Shown here: piece by piece, positions 33,101 to 44,420 of the stretch
Position numbering within the stretch: the first letter of the stretch is position 1
Layout of the letters: every line of letters begins with the position of its first letter
Position numbers and translations under genes: made by a program
Notes under the pieces: generated by a model
Told to the model about the DNA's origin: nothing
Databases searched by the model: none
What the model saw: only the letters and a program-made list of their open reading frames with translations
From: Aspidapion aeneum
Lineage: Eukaryota; Arthropoda; Insecta; Coleoptera; Brentidae
Reading direction: 5' to 3'
Assembly (NCBI GenBank): GCA_963576565.1
Contig: OY755038.1
Coordinates: 206,619,013 to 206,683,012 of the forward strand
Length of the DNA stretch: 64,000 bases

Positions 33101-34586
33101 AACAGCTAGTTGTGGTTTAGAAATTATTTTAGCTATAGAGCCTCTCTGATAGCAGGTGTTTATGGGTGAAATGGCTTTTGATGTAATATTATACAGGACT
33201 TGCTCTTTTAAAGTTAAATAATTGCTTATAAGCATGCTAAAATTTAGCTAGCTAAATAACATAAATTTTAAGCTCTTATTCCTATTATTTAGCTAGAAAA
33301 AGCAACAATTTAGCAATTTTGTATTTCAAGCTGTTTATTACAAAACTTTTGAACAGCCCCCAAAAATGCTTGGCCAAAAGAGCAGTGCGATTATGACTCT
33401 TGAAAAAAGGAGATTTATTGTCATGCCTGATCCAAGGTTCGTAAAGAAACCGGTTGTGTGGTAACTCCCAGCCAATGACGCGGCATTTTGCCTGTTCCAC
33501 GGTCAATAAAGAAAGACCTATACGTTACATTATGAGAGATAGAGAGATAGGTCTATTTAAAAGCCGAAAAAATACCAAAATTTATTACAAAATTAAATCA
33601 TTTAAAATTTTATGATAAAAATTCCAATAGTTTTATAAATATCAGATTCAGGACACGATTATAAATATATATAAAAACTCTAAAGCAAACTAGCCACATA
33701 TTATTGGTTTTTTTTGGTGGGTAGGAAATAACTAAAACTAGATTTTTTTGTGTAAAATTTATACAAAAAAATTTAAAAAAAAGGAAGTTAAAATGACTAA
33801 AAGTCAATAATGCAGTAAGGGATTTTTTTTGATCACCCCTACAAAACGCATTTTCAAGAAATATCATAAAAAATACATCGACTGTAACGCAAGGCTAATA
33901 TGCCTTACCTGCTGCTTGAGCGTTATACAGAGTGTTCCAAGTTAAGTGTCCACCATTGCTAACTTTTTTATTATAAAGATAGAAAAAAGTTTAAATTGGC
34001 AAACTAGTAGAATTTTTAATGCTGTTTAAGATACTTAAATTTTTAAAAAATAGAGCATCGGTTTTTGGTTTTTTTCAAAAAACATTTAAAAAAATTTATA
34101 TATCCTGTATTTTATATTTTTTTCTGATAGGCCTTTTAATTCTAAACAATTTTATAAAAAAAAAATTTGCCTAAAGTTTAAAATAATAACGAAGAAATTT
34201 TAAATTCAAAATTACGTAAGTATTTTAATTTTAGTTGGTAGCAAGTAGTCTAAACGTAATTTTTAATTTGGAATATTTTCGTTATTTTTAACTTTGAGAA
34301 AATAAATCAAATATTTAAAATAAATTAACAGCAATATTATTTTCCTCAATTTTTACGAAATTTTTAAATTATTTTTTTTTTTAAGTTTAATTTTTTTCAT
34401 GAAGAGGTAGGTATGCTGTGTGTTCACGCAGCGGGTAGGAAGAGTGGACTGTATGGAAGGAATTACCTGCGTAACATTGATCGGAAAGGAAGGGTGAAAG
34501 TTATGCCATAGGTTCGTTTAAGGAAATCTACAACTGCTTATTGCTAGGGCACTTACCGAGTCGATTTTCTTGTTATTCTTCTGCAG
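30137..34586. other. hnRNP K intron, first part
   Basis: No exon recognised. Contents include a 60-bp tandem duplication at 30365-30478 (CCCGTTCAYAATTCACA..CCTTTTATTGGGTTT), a CCGTGGGTAGC-family fragment at 32418-32590, a GGTATCAGATCCGTTATGGA end fragment of the TACCTTCCTAGCC MITE family at about 32740-32815, and from 33930 one arm of the family at 45537-45837. The rest is AT-rich. Confidence 0.5.
32418..32590. repeat. CCGTGGGTAGC-family repeat, fragment
   Basis: TTTCATGGCTAAGCGGG, TTGTTTCTCTTGTATTTTTC, CGTGGGCAGCTCGAAAGCT, ACAGTTAACTGTTTCGTCC and a final CTGCATGGTCAATGTC correspond in order to one arm and the centre of the family at 19723-20490 and 28205-28460. The other arm is absent. Confidence 0.65.
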
Positions 34587-34640
34587 GGCCCTGCTTACAG
34601 CATCATCATTACCAAGTTGATTGAAGGTAGCACTAAATAG
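34587..34640 (+). CDS. candidate alternative terminal exon of hnRNP K
   Basis: A pyrimidine-rich acceptor (TTATTCTTCTGCAG) precedes an open stretch in phase 0. It reads GPAYSIITKLIEGSTK then TAG at 34638. Joined to the exon ending at 29572 (phase 0) it would give LVKN-GPAYSII..., so a protein truncated right after KH2. Codon choice here (GGC, AGC, ATC, ACC, AAG) resembles the real exons rather than the AT-rich intron. The only donor-like GT (34627) would give 40 bases and break the frame of the next exon, so it can be terminal or a poison exon but not a cassette. No AATAAA was seen close by. It could also be chance. Confidence 0.35.
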   Translation, partial: GPAYSIIITKLIEGSTK

Positions 34641-36888
34641 TCATTAGCTTTAGTTTAAAACCCGGAAAATGTTGTCACTTCGTTGAAAAGTAAGGAAGAA
34701 CGGAAAATATGTCCTTTTTAGAGAGCGGACATGTTGGAATCTCTCTTGATCCTGCGCATTGCGTTCAATGTGCCCAAATATATTTAGACAGTTGCGGGTA
34801 AAAAGGAAATACGCGGGAGGGAACAAAATAGGTATAAAACTTAAAATTAATGGAAAACGCTTGTGCGTGAACACTGTGTAATAGGTACATCATTTAAGAA
34901 CTATTTTTAGCATCAGGCGCCTAAAAAACAGCCAACAACATTGAGTATTTTTTAAACTATTAGTAATTTTCTATGTGTATATAAAGTTCATTTCATAACC
35001 TTTGTCCTGGCCTATACTGATTGTGATGATAACTATCAAAAAGTTATCTTAAAAATTATGTGTTGGTTGCAGATATCAGATGCAGTATAGAGAGAAAACC
35101 CATACCCCCAAGGTCTATGTCCCAGCTCCCCTTGTAACCTTGTATGACCCACATTGTATGGGTAGAAAACAACCGACACAGGAAAATTTGTGTTTGTTAA
35201 AATTTTTAATTATATTTAAAAACTCACCAGTTCTTTTAGTTAGTTTTTAATATATTTATAGTAAGAACGTAATAGGTATTTAAACACTTACACGACGAAA
35301 AGACCCAAAATGTACAAAATTTCCTCGCAAAAGACGAAATTTCGATATAAACAGCGTTTGACTGCTGATTTCTAGCAAAACTGTGACGTAGCCCTGACGT
35401 CACGGCCCGCAACCGGTTTCTTTACGGACCGTGTCTTCTGTTTGTTGTTTTCTTTTCTAACCTAATCTCTGGTTGTGTGTTGTGTTTTTTATTTAAACAA
35501 GCAATTAGATGTTTGTTTAAACAAATGTCCACTCACAGCCATAAAAGATAGTTATTTGCCCATCTTTTAGAGTATCCCTTTATCTTTGACAGGGAACTAA
35601 AGTTGGGTAAACAGTGACTGGTTCCTTGAAACCCTGGTGCGATGCCTTGTCAGGGGGCACACAATGAAGCCATTACAAGGGGTTCCTGCCTGGTACTTAT
35701 CAGTCCTGAGTAAACCTTAAAAGTGCTGTCAAAATTTTTTCATCAGTCTGTCTGTTTTTTGTTGTAACTCAAGGGCTGGTGTATATAACAACATAATGCA
35801 CCATGGACAAACATAATGCTTGATTTTGGTACATTGGTCCTCCATTTTTCTGCCTGCTTAGCATTAATAGATGATATATAATTAAGCACTAACTTTGTCA
35901 TCATTATGCACTATGTGAGCTGCCGACAGCAAGTGTACAAATTTTTTAGTAAGTACTGTAGAATTGGTTTAACTTAGCACATAATCAGGCCAGGCTCTCA
36001 AAAAGGTATGGACCCACTTGTGTAACCCATTGTATTGGGCCCTCTAAGGTGCTGCACCCTGGGCATTAAGAAGCCAGTTTATTAGTTGAATAACTAAATA
36101 AATAAATTTCTTGTTTTTATTTACCTAGTTACCTTAATAACAAAAATTTCCTCTACCTATTCCTACTAAGGCCTGCCTTACCAGTGGTGATCCCAGAGAG
36201 GATGGAGGCGATCACCTCTCCCCCTTTTTCTAGAGAACTTTAAATACAAAGGGCACATTCTAGTGTATTACATAACTAAGTAAAAAACTATTTTGGTAAT
36301 TGTGTAATAAATATGGTTTCTCAAGAATTTCCATTTATTTTAAAGAATGTATTTCGAAAAATCCTTAGAGGTACAAAAAACTTTTATTTTGGCATGTTAG
36401 AAAAAAAAAACATTTTTTTGTAAAAGAAAACCATATACTGCCTAATTAATTTTTTAAGTCTATACAATGTATGTTCAAAAAATCTAAATTGTCCTCCTTT
36501 TTGTTGTATCTCTGGAACCCTTCTGTTGGACCACTCACCAATGTAATACACATTTGATACAATGGTGTATTGAATTGAATTGAATAAATCTTTATTAGCC
36601 AATCATGCTATTTCAAATTACAAACATTAATATAAAAACATAGATTTAAATGTTAATGTTAATACATTCACCGCTATTTCTATAACAATAATTCCAAACT
36701 TATTATTTTACATTCATGGGGGTTGGGGAGGCAAGAGGGGCCCCTTTCTTATTAGATTTTTTTAGATTATGAATATGCATAATAGCACCAAGGTAACCCC
36801 CAGGCCTGTCGTAAGAGCTAACTAAAGAAACCTTGACCCATGGGTAGTCTGGTAACGGACAAGCTTTGACCAGTAGGTAAAAAAATAT
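34641..36888. other. hnRNP K intron, nothing clear
   Basis: Intron sequence without a recognised exon or element. GACGTCACGGCCCGCAACCG at 35396-35415 is a CG-rich island of unknown meaning. TTGAATTGAATTGAATAAAT near 36574 resembles the tail of a retroposed sequence. Confidence 0.35.
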
Positions 36889-37031
36889 AGAACAGCTAGT
36901 GCAGGCACATTGTGGCTCTCCGTACCCTGTTGATTGTCAAAAGGTATGGTATATGGAGTGCCTATTTTGAACTAACAGCTAGTGCAGGCACATTGTGGCT
37001 CTCTGTACCCTGTTGATTATGTCAAAAGGTA
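36889..37031 (+). repeat. tandem duplication, about 85-bp unit
   Basis: AACAGCTAGTGCAGGCACAT followed by TGTGGCTCTCCGTACCCTGT (second copy CTCTG) and TGATT..GTCAAAAGGTA occurs twice, at about 36889 and 36975. The copies are nearly identical, hence recent. Non-coding. Confidence 0.85.
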
Positions 37032-37594
37032 CACCAGTGCTCTAAGGCTATAATTATGGCATTATGTGGTATATCATGACTAAGTTTCTGGCCTAAAATA
37101 TATTTTGAAGTCTACTGGGTTCTATTTACTAGATAGAATTTAAACTGTTATCCGAGTCATACACAGTAAGTACACAGCACAACATACCCAGAAAGGCATG
37201 CCTACGTGCCAGGTTAGATCCTTTAAGGGTGCTAACCGCCACTACCGTACATTCATGGTAATAAAGCAAAGATGTTTAATTCCCTGTACATTATATAATT
37301 TAATTTTAATAATTATAAAAAAAAAATGTGTAAAATGAGTAGGAGTCAATTGCAAGCAGACCCCCTTTTTGGCTTCCTTGCTGACATTCCCAAGGGCTGG
37401 GCAAATGGGCCCCATTCTGGTTTGCTTTCTGGACTTTGTACTTCATTTCTTTTAACTGCTTCTAAAATTAAAAAATGTAAATAAAACTTTTTTACCTAAA
37501 AATTAAAAAAAACAAGGCAATCAGTGTGCCATGCTTTTTTCATTTTTTCTTACTTGGGACAAGTGAAAATTAGTAGTCAAGAGTGTGTTTAGCG

Positions 37595-38056
37595 AGGGGT
37601 GAACAGCTAACCCAAAATGTGTACACCGATTGTGAAAATCCACAATCTTTTGCTAAGATTGTGAGGGATTGTGGCAAGATTGTGAGGGGATTGGGGACGG
37701 CGTAGGGGGGCCGTCCCATCAAAATTCTTGTGACCAAAAAAAAAAAAAACAAAAAGGTCATCATGTCTATAGCACAGATCACCTTGATCCGTGTCTATAG
37801 TTTCCTTTGCCGCCCTCTTAATTTACTGTTACCGGCCCTGCTACTTAATAACCGAGGGGTGACCAGCTAACCCCAAAATGTGTACACCGATTGTGAAAAT
37901 CCACAATCTTTTGCTAAGATTGTGAGGGATTGTGTACAGATTGTGAGGGATTGTGGTGAGATTGTGAGGGATTGTGACTGATTGGGAGGGATTGTGTAAA
38001 GATTGTGAACAGATTGTGAGAAATGTGTACACCGATTGTGAGAGCTGTTCACCCCT
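37595..38056. repeat. two adjacent copies of a short GATTGTGAGG minisatellite element
   Basis: Copy 2 (37855-38056) has inverted ends AGGGGTGACCAGCT and AGCTGTTCACCCCT. It is filled with short units GATTGTGAGGGATTGTG. Copy 1 (37595-37695) has the same left end, AGGGGTGAACAGCT, and CCAAAATGTGTACACCGATT, but is truncated. The ORFs on the minus strand are readings of the tandem units. Confidence 0.75.
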
Positions 38057-39639
38057 TGGTGTTTAGTAAAAAACAGTCAAATCAGAATGTTCAAAAAAAA
38101 AAATAGTGTTTCTTAATGACAAATTATGTCATGACACAATGTTTGAATCCATCAGATCAAAAAATATTTTTTTAATCTCATTGGTTTGACTGACACTCTG
38201 TTTTTTTTACTTCAAGTCAAGCGGCTTTAGTAGTCTGTTTATTTAGACTTACCTGATTCGAAGCAGAGTGCACCAGAGTCAATTGCCAGTACCAAGCACT
38301 GTGGGAATTCTCCCCTTGCAATTACCAATTACTGAGAGTGTGTGGGGCCTCATTTAAAGAACTTGGACCAAGCTTGTATGTTGTCATGTTATTATATTTT
38401 TTGTATAAACAGCCTTACAGTTTCTATGCTATGTTTCTGTATAAACCCAGCTTAAGGGTTTCTGATGGCGATGGCCAATATAATGTTTTTTGCTTCCCAC
38501 TGGTGGGGTACTGTGGTAGGGCACGTAATAACTTTATCTTCTAACGTTCGCACTATTTTTAATTGAAATATTTGTTTATTTTGTTGTTGTGACACCGCCC
38601 AAGATGAAAGATAACATCTGTGACTCTTCTTTTTTTTTCGTATTACCTATTGGGCCAATTGTTAGAAGGCAAGTTAGCTAGAAATCAACATTATTTAGGC
38701 TTAAATATTAAAAAATAGTTTGTCTAGAGGTAAACTGCTGAAACCAATGAGACGGCCGAGGCGGCCATGATGGTTTTCCAATTTATTTTTCTTTAAATTT
38801 ATGGACTAAAAAATATTAATTTGCAGGGGATCCCGGGCCTAAATAAATTCTAGAAAGTGCTAAATTCAATAAAATATGACTAAGAATTGATTTATCAGGT
38901 ATTTAGAGGATAATTGTAATAAAATAATTTCTAACCTAAAAACAAACACCGAAAAAAAAACGTTTATTATTCTGAATTTTCGAGGCGCTTGCGTTTTGAC
39001 GAGCCATCTTGACCTGTTTCATCAGAAAAGTTAACCTGGCAAACATTTTGACGATGAAAACCGCCTTTTTTGCGCGATTATATCACAGTAGTGTAGAACA
39101 TAAGAAGTTTTTCTTCAGCCATTTTAGTAAAGTCTCTGTCCATTACAGGAAATAGTTATTTTGCAATAGATGCCATTGTTTCTTGTTTATTTCTAGACAA
39201 AATTACTTTAATGTTAACGTGCTATATTTTGGAGCTCTTATGGACACCTTGAGAGCTAAACAAAGATTGCCTAATCAGCAACGACAACACTTTAGAAGCT
39301 GCTTAGCTGTGAAACGCCATACAGCTGTAATAGCTATTTTACATTCAGTTTTGCTCTTAAAGGGTTTTGGTAGCTGTTTTTCAGCAATTTGTGTTACTTG
39401 GGTAAAGCCTAGCACAATTCTTATTAAAGTCTGCCGTATTTTACGGCGCAAGTGCGCAAGCGTAGATGTCAATATTACTGCTAAACCAGTGGCGGATGCT
39501 ACAGGGAGGGCAGGCAGTGCCGTCTCAAAACTAGACAACAAACAGTATTTTTAATTGATTTAATTAAAAAATGTTAAATCTTCCTGTACGACATGTCTAG
39601 TTTTTTTTTAGTCTGTGGTTAACAAAAGGCGATTAATTG
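38057..39639. other. hnRNP K intron, nothing clear
   Basis: No supported gene. The plus-strand ORF at 39183-39554 (123 residues) overlaps a minus-strand ORF of similar length, lacks any domain I know and has no splice context, so I do not call it. Confidence 0.4.
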
Positions 39640-39905
39640 GGTAAACTTTTTAGCGTCAATAATTACAAGCCGGCAGCACCGGGCGGGACAAAATTTCAAT
39701 TTCACCCGTTTTTCAGCGGTGTATGGGTGGCTGTTCTCACGCGGGGGCGGGAGGACTGTTTGTTTTTGTTCACGTCGGCCATATTCATCGTGCGAAAACG
39801 TTCGTTGCCCTTCCTACGTGTTGCCGGTTCTATCCTTAGTGAAGACGTATGAGTTTGTTTTGATTTGGGGTAGGTCAGTAGTTAAAAGCCTTGCCGGTCG
39901 CGTGC
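39640..39905 (+). promoter_or_regulatory. CG-rich island inside the hnRNP K intron, possible internal promoter
   Basis: GCCGGCAGCACCGGGCGGGA, CTCACGCGGGGGCGGGAGGA, CACGTCGGCCATATTCATCG and GCGAAAACGTTCG form a compact CG-rich block in otherwise AT-rich intron, similar in texture to the THAP leader at 17200-17355. A donor-like GTAGGT occurs at 39870. It could be an alternative first exon and promoter for a shorter hnRNP K transcript or for another gene. No coding start was recognised. Confidence 0.3.
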
Positions 39906-39949
39906 CCATTGATTGTTTTTGTTTTTGCTTCTTTTCAAAATGGAAATAA

Positions 39950-40312
39950 ATACTGTCGATTATATAATTAACTGTGCAAATTTAAATACGTTGACATATG
40001 AACTCCGATTACAAATAAAATTATTAGGGCTACGTAGACCGGACCTAAAAATTCTAAAAATGTGCAAGTAATAAAAAATTATAGATGCTGAAAACTGGTT
40101 GTGCGGTTGTGAAAAACGAAATGCTTTTTTTTGCTTTATTTGTCTTATCATGAACAATCGACGAAGTGATCCTGCGTGGGTGGCAAAGGAAATGTGTAAT
40201 AGTTAACTGTACAAATTTAAATACGTTGAATTTTAGTGCAAGTAATAAAAAATTATACGATGCCGAAAACTGGTTGTGCGGTTGCGTGGGTGGCAAAAGG
40301 AATGTGTGATCT
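39950..40312 (+). repeat. direct duplication, about 200-bp spacing
   Basis: TTAACTGTRCAAATTTAAAT followed by ACGTTGA, AAGTAATAAAAAATTATA and GATGCYGAAAACTGGTTGTG occurs at 39967-40110 and 40202-40283. TGCGTGGGTGGCAAA occurs at 40174 and 40284. Non-coding. Confidence 0.75.
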
Positions 40313-41019
40313 CAGCACTTTAGTGAAAAGTTAAAGACACAAAGTAAGTGCTACTTATTTAAATAACCACATAGAATTTTCTATGCTAGGCAAGACTGAT
40401 CTTGGGTGCCAATTGAATAGTGCCTATAGGCAAAACATTACCGAACATAATGAAAATGTGGCAAAAATAGACAGATACTTAGTAGGTTAATACACTGTTT
40501 AAAATTCTGTGGGATTTTTGAGGTTGCTCTACGGGGCCATAATGATTCTGAAACTGGTGCTAATCCGAGCACTTTGCGCATGTAAAAGAAGGGCGAATAG
40601 ATTTTATCTATAAACAAATAAACGAAAAACTACACCAAGTAGCTGCTTGTTTGTAAAATGCTAAAATAAAATTGTTTAGGTAATTTTTTTTATCTCCTTT
40701 TCCATGCAATATAAATTTCTGCCCCCCCCCCCAATTTATAACGTCACCAACCGTCACTGTGCTAGACCTTATATGAGGGCACGGCAGTGCCTCGCCAAGT
40801 TCGCGCGCCGTAACCATCTTCTTAAAGCATTTCAGCCGATATTTGACCTACCTAAAACTCTACTTCGGAATGAGCTACGAATTTCTTTGCACAGTTGTAG
40901 ATCTCCATGGAGTTAACAACCCCTTCAAGTTTCATGGAATTTCATAAAGTAGTAAAGTAGTTACGAAATTTCCAAAAACGTCGAAAGTGCCACTCACTCA
41001 TGTATAGATCATCAATATT

Positions 41020-41880
41020 CTACTGTACTTCCAGACATGCTACAAAACTGAAATTTGGCAGACTGATAGAAATTATGACCAAACCCCTGGAAAAAATCAA
41101 AAAACCCCAAAATTTTAATTTACTCCCCTCCCCTAGACATTTAAAGTTATGTAAAAGTAGCATCGCCCACATCCAGAAATGCTAGAGAGTTGAGCTTTGG
41201 CAGACTGATAGGAACTATGATAAAACTATAGGAAAAAATCAAAAAACCCCAAAATTTTTATTTACTCCCCTCCCCTATACATTTAAAGTTATGTAAAAGT
41301 AGCATTGCCCACTTCCAGAAATGCTAGAGAGCTGAGCTTTGGCAGATAGGAACTATGATAAAACTATAGGAAAAATTAAAACACCCCAAAATTCTAATTT
41401 ACTTCCCTCCCCTATAAATGTAAAGTTAAGTAAAAGTAACAATGCCCACTTCAAGAAACGCTAGAGAGCTGAACTTTTAAAAGACTGCCAGCATTGCACA
41501 CTTCCAGAAACGCTAGAGAGCTGAGCATTGGAATGCTGATAGAAATTGTGATAAAACCATGGGAAAAAATTTAAAAAGTCCACTATTTTCATTTACTCTC
41601 CTCCCCTGTAAATGTAAAGTTATGTAAAAGTAACATTACCCACTTCCAGAAACGCTAGAGAGCTGCGCATTGGAAGACCGATAGGAACTATGATAAAACT
41701 ATAGGACAAAATTTAAAAACACGACAATTTTAATTTATTTCCCTCCCCTATACATGTAAAGTTATGTAAAAGTAACATTGTGCACTTTCAGAAACGCTAG
41801 AGAGCTGAGCTTTGGAAGGCTAATAGGAACTACGATGAAACCATGGAAAAAAATTAAAAAACCTCAAAAATTTAAGTAAG
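41020..41880 (+). repeat. tandem array, about 142-bp unit, six to seven units
   Basis: The unit is CACTTCCAGAAACGCTAGAG, AGCTGAGCTTTGGCAGACTG, ATAGGAACTATGATAAAACT, ATAGGAAAAAATCAAAAAAC, CCC..AATTTTTATTTAC, TCCCCTCCCCTATACATTTA and AAGTTATGTAAAAGTAGCAT. The GCTAGAG anchor falls at about 41039 (diverged), 41181, 41333, 41460, 41512, 41654 and 41796. Spacing is about 142 except for one unit cut to about 52 bp. Much better conserved than the array at 3.9-5.5 kb, therefore younger. Confidence 0.9.
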
Positions 41881-43152
41881 GCATTGCAAAAGTTTTGAAC
41901 AACGGCTGTAAATGAACTCTTAGACACAGTGCTAAATTGAACATAAAGAAGTTTGGCTGTAATAGCAAAGTTAAAAAAAACATTTCTAAACTAGTAAGAA
42001 CCTTTCATTTTGAAATTTGTATTGGAGAACTTGGCTTTACTTTTATCTCAATTCTTTTTACGGAATGCCATTTTCGCGTACTTGGCTTTTTTTTACATGA
42101 AATGTTTTTGTTATGATTACACTTTCAATAAGTCTCTATTGTATGGTAGCTATGCATTTTAGTAGGTTATAATATCCGGGCAGAGACGCCATGTAATAAA
42201 GGTGACAGCTGCTTTTGTATCGTTAAAACGTGCTTTGGTTCGAAACAAACAGGGTTTACGTTTTTTATTTGAATTCGCTCGACGGCTCTGAAAAAGCGTG
42301 AATTTTCCCAGCAAACTGCATTTTGTTGAAAGAATCGAATAGACACTCATTTTTTACTGTCCTACCCCACGAAGCTCTGGCAAAAAAAATTGTTTTGGCG
42401 GAAAATAAATGCAAACAATTTTTTGTATAAATAATGTTTTTGGACGATTCTTTAGAATGCTAAAATTCTGAAAATCAAATAGTTTTATTGCGGAAATTAG
42501 TTTATTTTTTATTTTGAAAAATATGGAAAATTCAGATGAAAAATCTGCTAGTTAAAAAAAGTTTAAAGGTATCTGAATTGTGCGATTATTTCAAAAAAAC
42601 ATAGAAATTTCTCGTTGTTGTTGTTTTTTCCTGAAAAATTACAAAAATTTAAGATTAAAAGAAAGTTATTTTTAAAAAACATTTTGGTTAGTTTTGAGAA
42701 AAACACATGTCCGTCCGCAAGGAAAATCTTTGATTTCCAGAATCTGAAATCTTTAAATTCAAAAACCCAAGTATTTTAAATAATAGATTTGTTGTCGTTA
42801 TTTTCGAAAATTTTCCAAAGAAAACTCAAATCCTTGGTTGTCAGAGTCATGGATTTCTATAAAGACCACATATATTTTTTTAATAGCACATTTTAAGTAA
42901 ACAAAATTTTACCCGGTACTTATTATATTGTAAACTCTAAATATTTCCGTTAGAAGTAACATCTCACCTATAATCAGAAATTTATAAAAATGTAGTATAC
43001 GATACATCGTTTAAAATTAATACCGGTGGTTTTACATAAACAAAATATATGTTTATTTTCAGAAGTTAGTATATCCCAGAATGCACTTAACACTTTATTT
43101 TGGAAAACACTTTTACACAGAGTGCCGCAATAAACTTTTTATAGCTGATATA
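41881..43152. other. hnRNP K intron, nothing clear
   Basis: AT-rich intron sequence. No exon, RNA gene or repeat boundary that I can support. Confidence 0.4.
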
Positions 43153-43273
43153 AATCACGAGAGACGAGACGAGAAGAGTCCTATCGTCGAGACGAGAGAC
43201 TCATTTTATCTCGCATAACAAGAAGAGAGAAGGCCTTTTCTCGTCTCGTTTCGTCTCATCTCGCGGCAACACT
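43153..43273. repeat. GAGACGAGA/TCTCGTCTC inverted repeat just before an exon
   Basis: The left half is purine-rich (CACGAGAGACGAGACGAGAA, GTCGAGACGAGAGAC). The right half is its inverse (TTCTCGTCTCGTTTCGTCTC, ATCTCGCGG). It sits about 50 bp upstream of the acceptor at 43324. Such RNA would fold into a long hairpin near the 3' splice site, and GA-rich motifs can act as splicing enhancers. That role is only inferred. Confidence 0.7.
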
Positions 43274-43324
43274 AACCATGGACAGACTTGTAATTTAAAA
43301 AATTAATTCATTAAATTTTTTCAG

Positions 43325-43520
43325 AGTCCCGTCAAGGGCGCGGTCAACACCTACGACCCTCATAACTTCGACGATGTCTACCCCGATGAATATGGCGGCT
43401 GGGCCGGTCAGGCTTACGAGGACGGACCACGTGGAGGTGGCGGAGGCGGTGGTGGAGGAGGCGGCTTCGGCGGTGGACGTGGAGGTGGCCGAGGCGGGAT
43501 GAGAGATGGTCCTCCAAGAG
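43325..43520 (+). CDS. HNRNPK: hnRNP K homologue, post-KH2 exon and start of Gly-rich linker
   Basis: 196 bases: 65 codons plus one base. Acceptor TTTTTTCAG|AGT, donor AGAG|GTATGT. It starts SPVKGAVNTYDPHNFDDVYP, which matches the conserved segment directly after KH2 in hnRNP K proteins (SP-IKG-x-YDP-NF-D). It continues DEYGGWAGQAYEDGPR and then a run of glycines with FGGGRGGGRGG, the RGG/glycine-rich linker involved in protein and RNA contacts. The phase joins exactly to the exon at 29444-29572. The long minus-strand proline-rich frames here are its antisense shadow. Confidence 0.95.
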
Positions 43521-43605
43521 GTATGTCCGATGAACCGAACCGAACCCAAAAAAAATTTTGATATGTCATTTCGACGTGCAGGTTTAATATGTATTTTGTT
43601 TTCAG

Positions 43606-43699
43606 GAATGCGAGATGGACCTCCAATGAGAGGCGGCGGACGTTTTGGCGGTGGTGGTGGACGCGGTGGAGGTGGCGGCGGCGGTGGCTTCGGAGGAAG
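43606..43699 (+). CDS. HNRNPK: hnRNP K homologue, Gly/Arg-rich exon
   Basis: 94 bases after a very short intron (43521-43605, 85 bp). Acceptor TTGTTTTCAG|GA, donor GGAAG|GTGAGT. Encodes (G)MRDGPPMRGGGRFGGGGG, then RGGGGGGGGFGG(R), continuing the RGG-type linker. Its MRDGPP start repeats the MRDGPPRG end of the previous exon, which suggests an internal exon duplication. Phase: one base taken from the upstream exon, two passed on (AG). Confidence 0.93.
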
Positions 43700-44109
43700 G
43701 TGAGTCTTAAAATGCCCTCTACAAACAACAAACACATTTTTTTCTAAAAAAGTTGTTATATTAATAGAACCTGGACATACATACAGTGATGGCGAAAAAT
43801 CTAGAGCACCCAAAATTATAAACAATTACAGCCGAAAATAAAATGTACGGTTTTTTATGAACCTTAAAAATCTGTCTTAAGCCTGCCTAGGTTCAACTTC
43901 TGGCCTTGCTACTGGGTGTTGTATGCGTTTTATATAGGAGCAATATATGCTTCAATAAGATGGAATTGCCGGTCTTATATTTAACACTAACTTATTCATA
44001 GTTGGCGCACTTACTGAAGCAGTATCAATTTCGTACAATGTTAGGATGTGAAATTTCAGCTCACACTACTACTATACTATAAGTAGTGTGAGCTATGCTG
44101 CCGTCCTTA

Positions 44110-44334
44110 AGCTAGAATGCCGTTAACTACCTAAAATATTTTCCTAGTTTTGATCAAAAAACCCGGAAAATAATAAACAAACGTTGCTCCTTGATAACTG
44201 GAAGTTATTAGTTTCTTGAAAACCACAAAAGCTAGAGAAGATTTGCTTATAAAAATTTATGTAGAATAATGTGGTGATTAAGACGGCACCAAAACATAAA
44301 AATTGTCCAAATGTTGGTTAACGGCATTATAGCT
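44110..44334. mobile_element. small MITE nested in copy 3
   Basis: The ends AAGCTAGAATGCCGTTAACT and AGTTAACGGCATT-type inverse (GGTTAACGGCATTATAGCTT) form inverted repeats of about 19 bp with two mismatches. Not present in copies 1 and 2 of the host element, which supports it being an insertion. Confidence 0.6.
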
Positions 44335-44335
44335 T

Positions 44336-44374
44336 CTGTCTGTCTGGCTGTCTGTCTGTCTGTCTGTCTGTCTA

Positions 44375-44420
<46 letters not shown>
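44336..44420. repeat. (CTGT)n microsatellite
   Basis: About twenty CTGT units with two or three interruptions. It is the inverse of the (CAGA)n tracts in copies 1 and 2 of the host element, where they are shorter. The ORFs encoding RQTDRQTD are readings of this tract. Confidence 0.95.

Noticed and set aside
37841..38052. Minus-strand ORFs rich in SQSLT/IPHN repeats
   Set aside because: By-products of GATTGTGAGG tandem units.
39183..39554. 123-residue plus-strand ORF
   Set aside because: No recognised domain, no splice or promoter context, overlapping ORF of similar length on the other strand.
43295..43825. 176-residue minus-strand proline-rich ORF
   Set aside because: It is the antisense reading of the GGN-rich hnRNP K exons; splice sites and KH context are on the plus strand.
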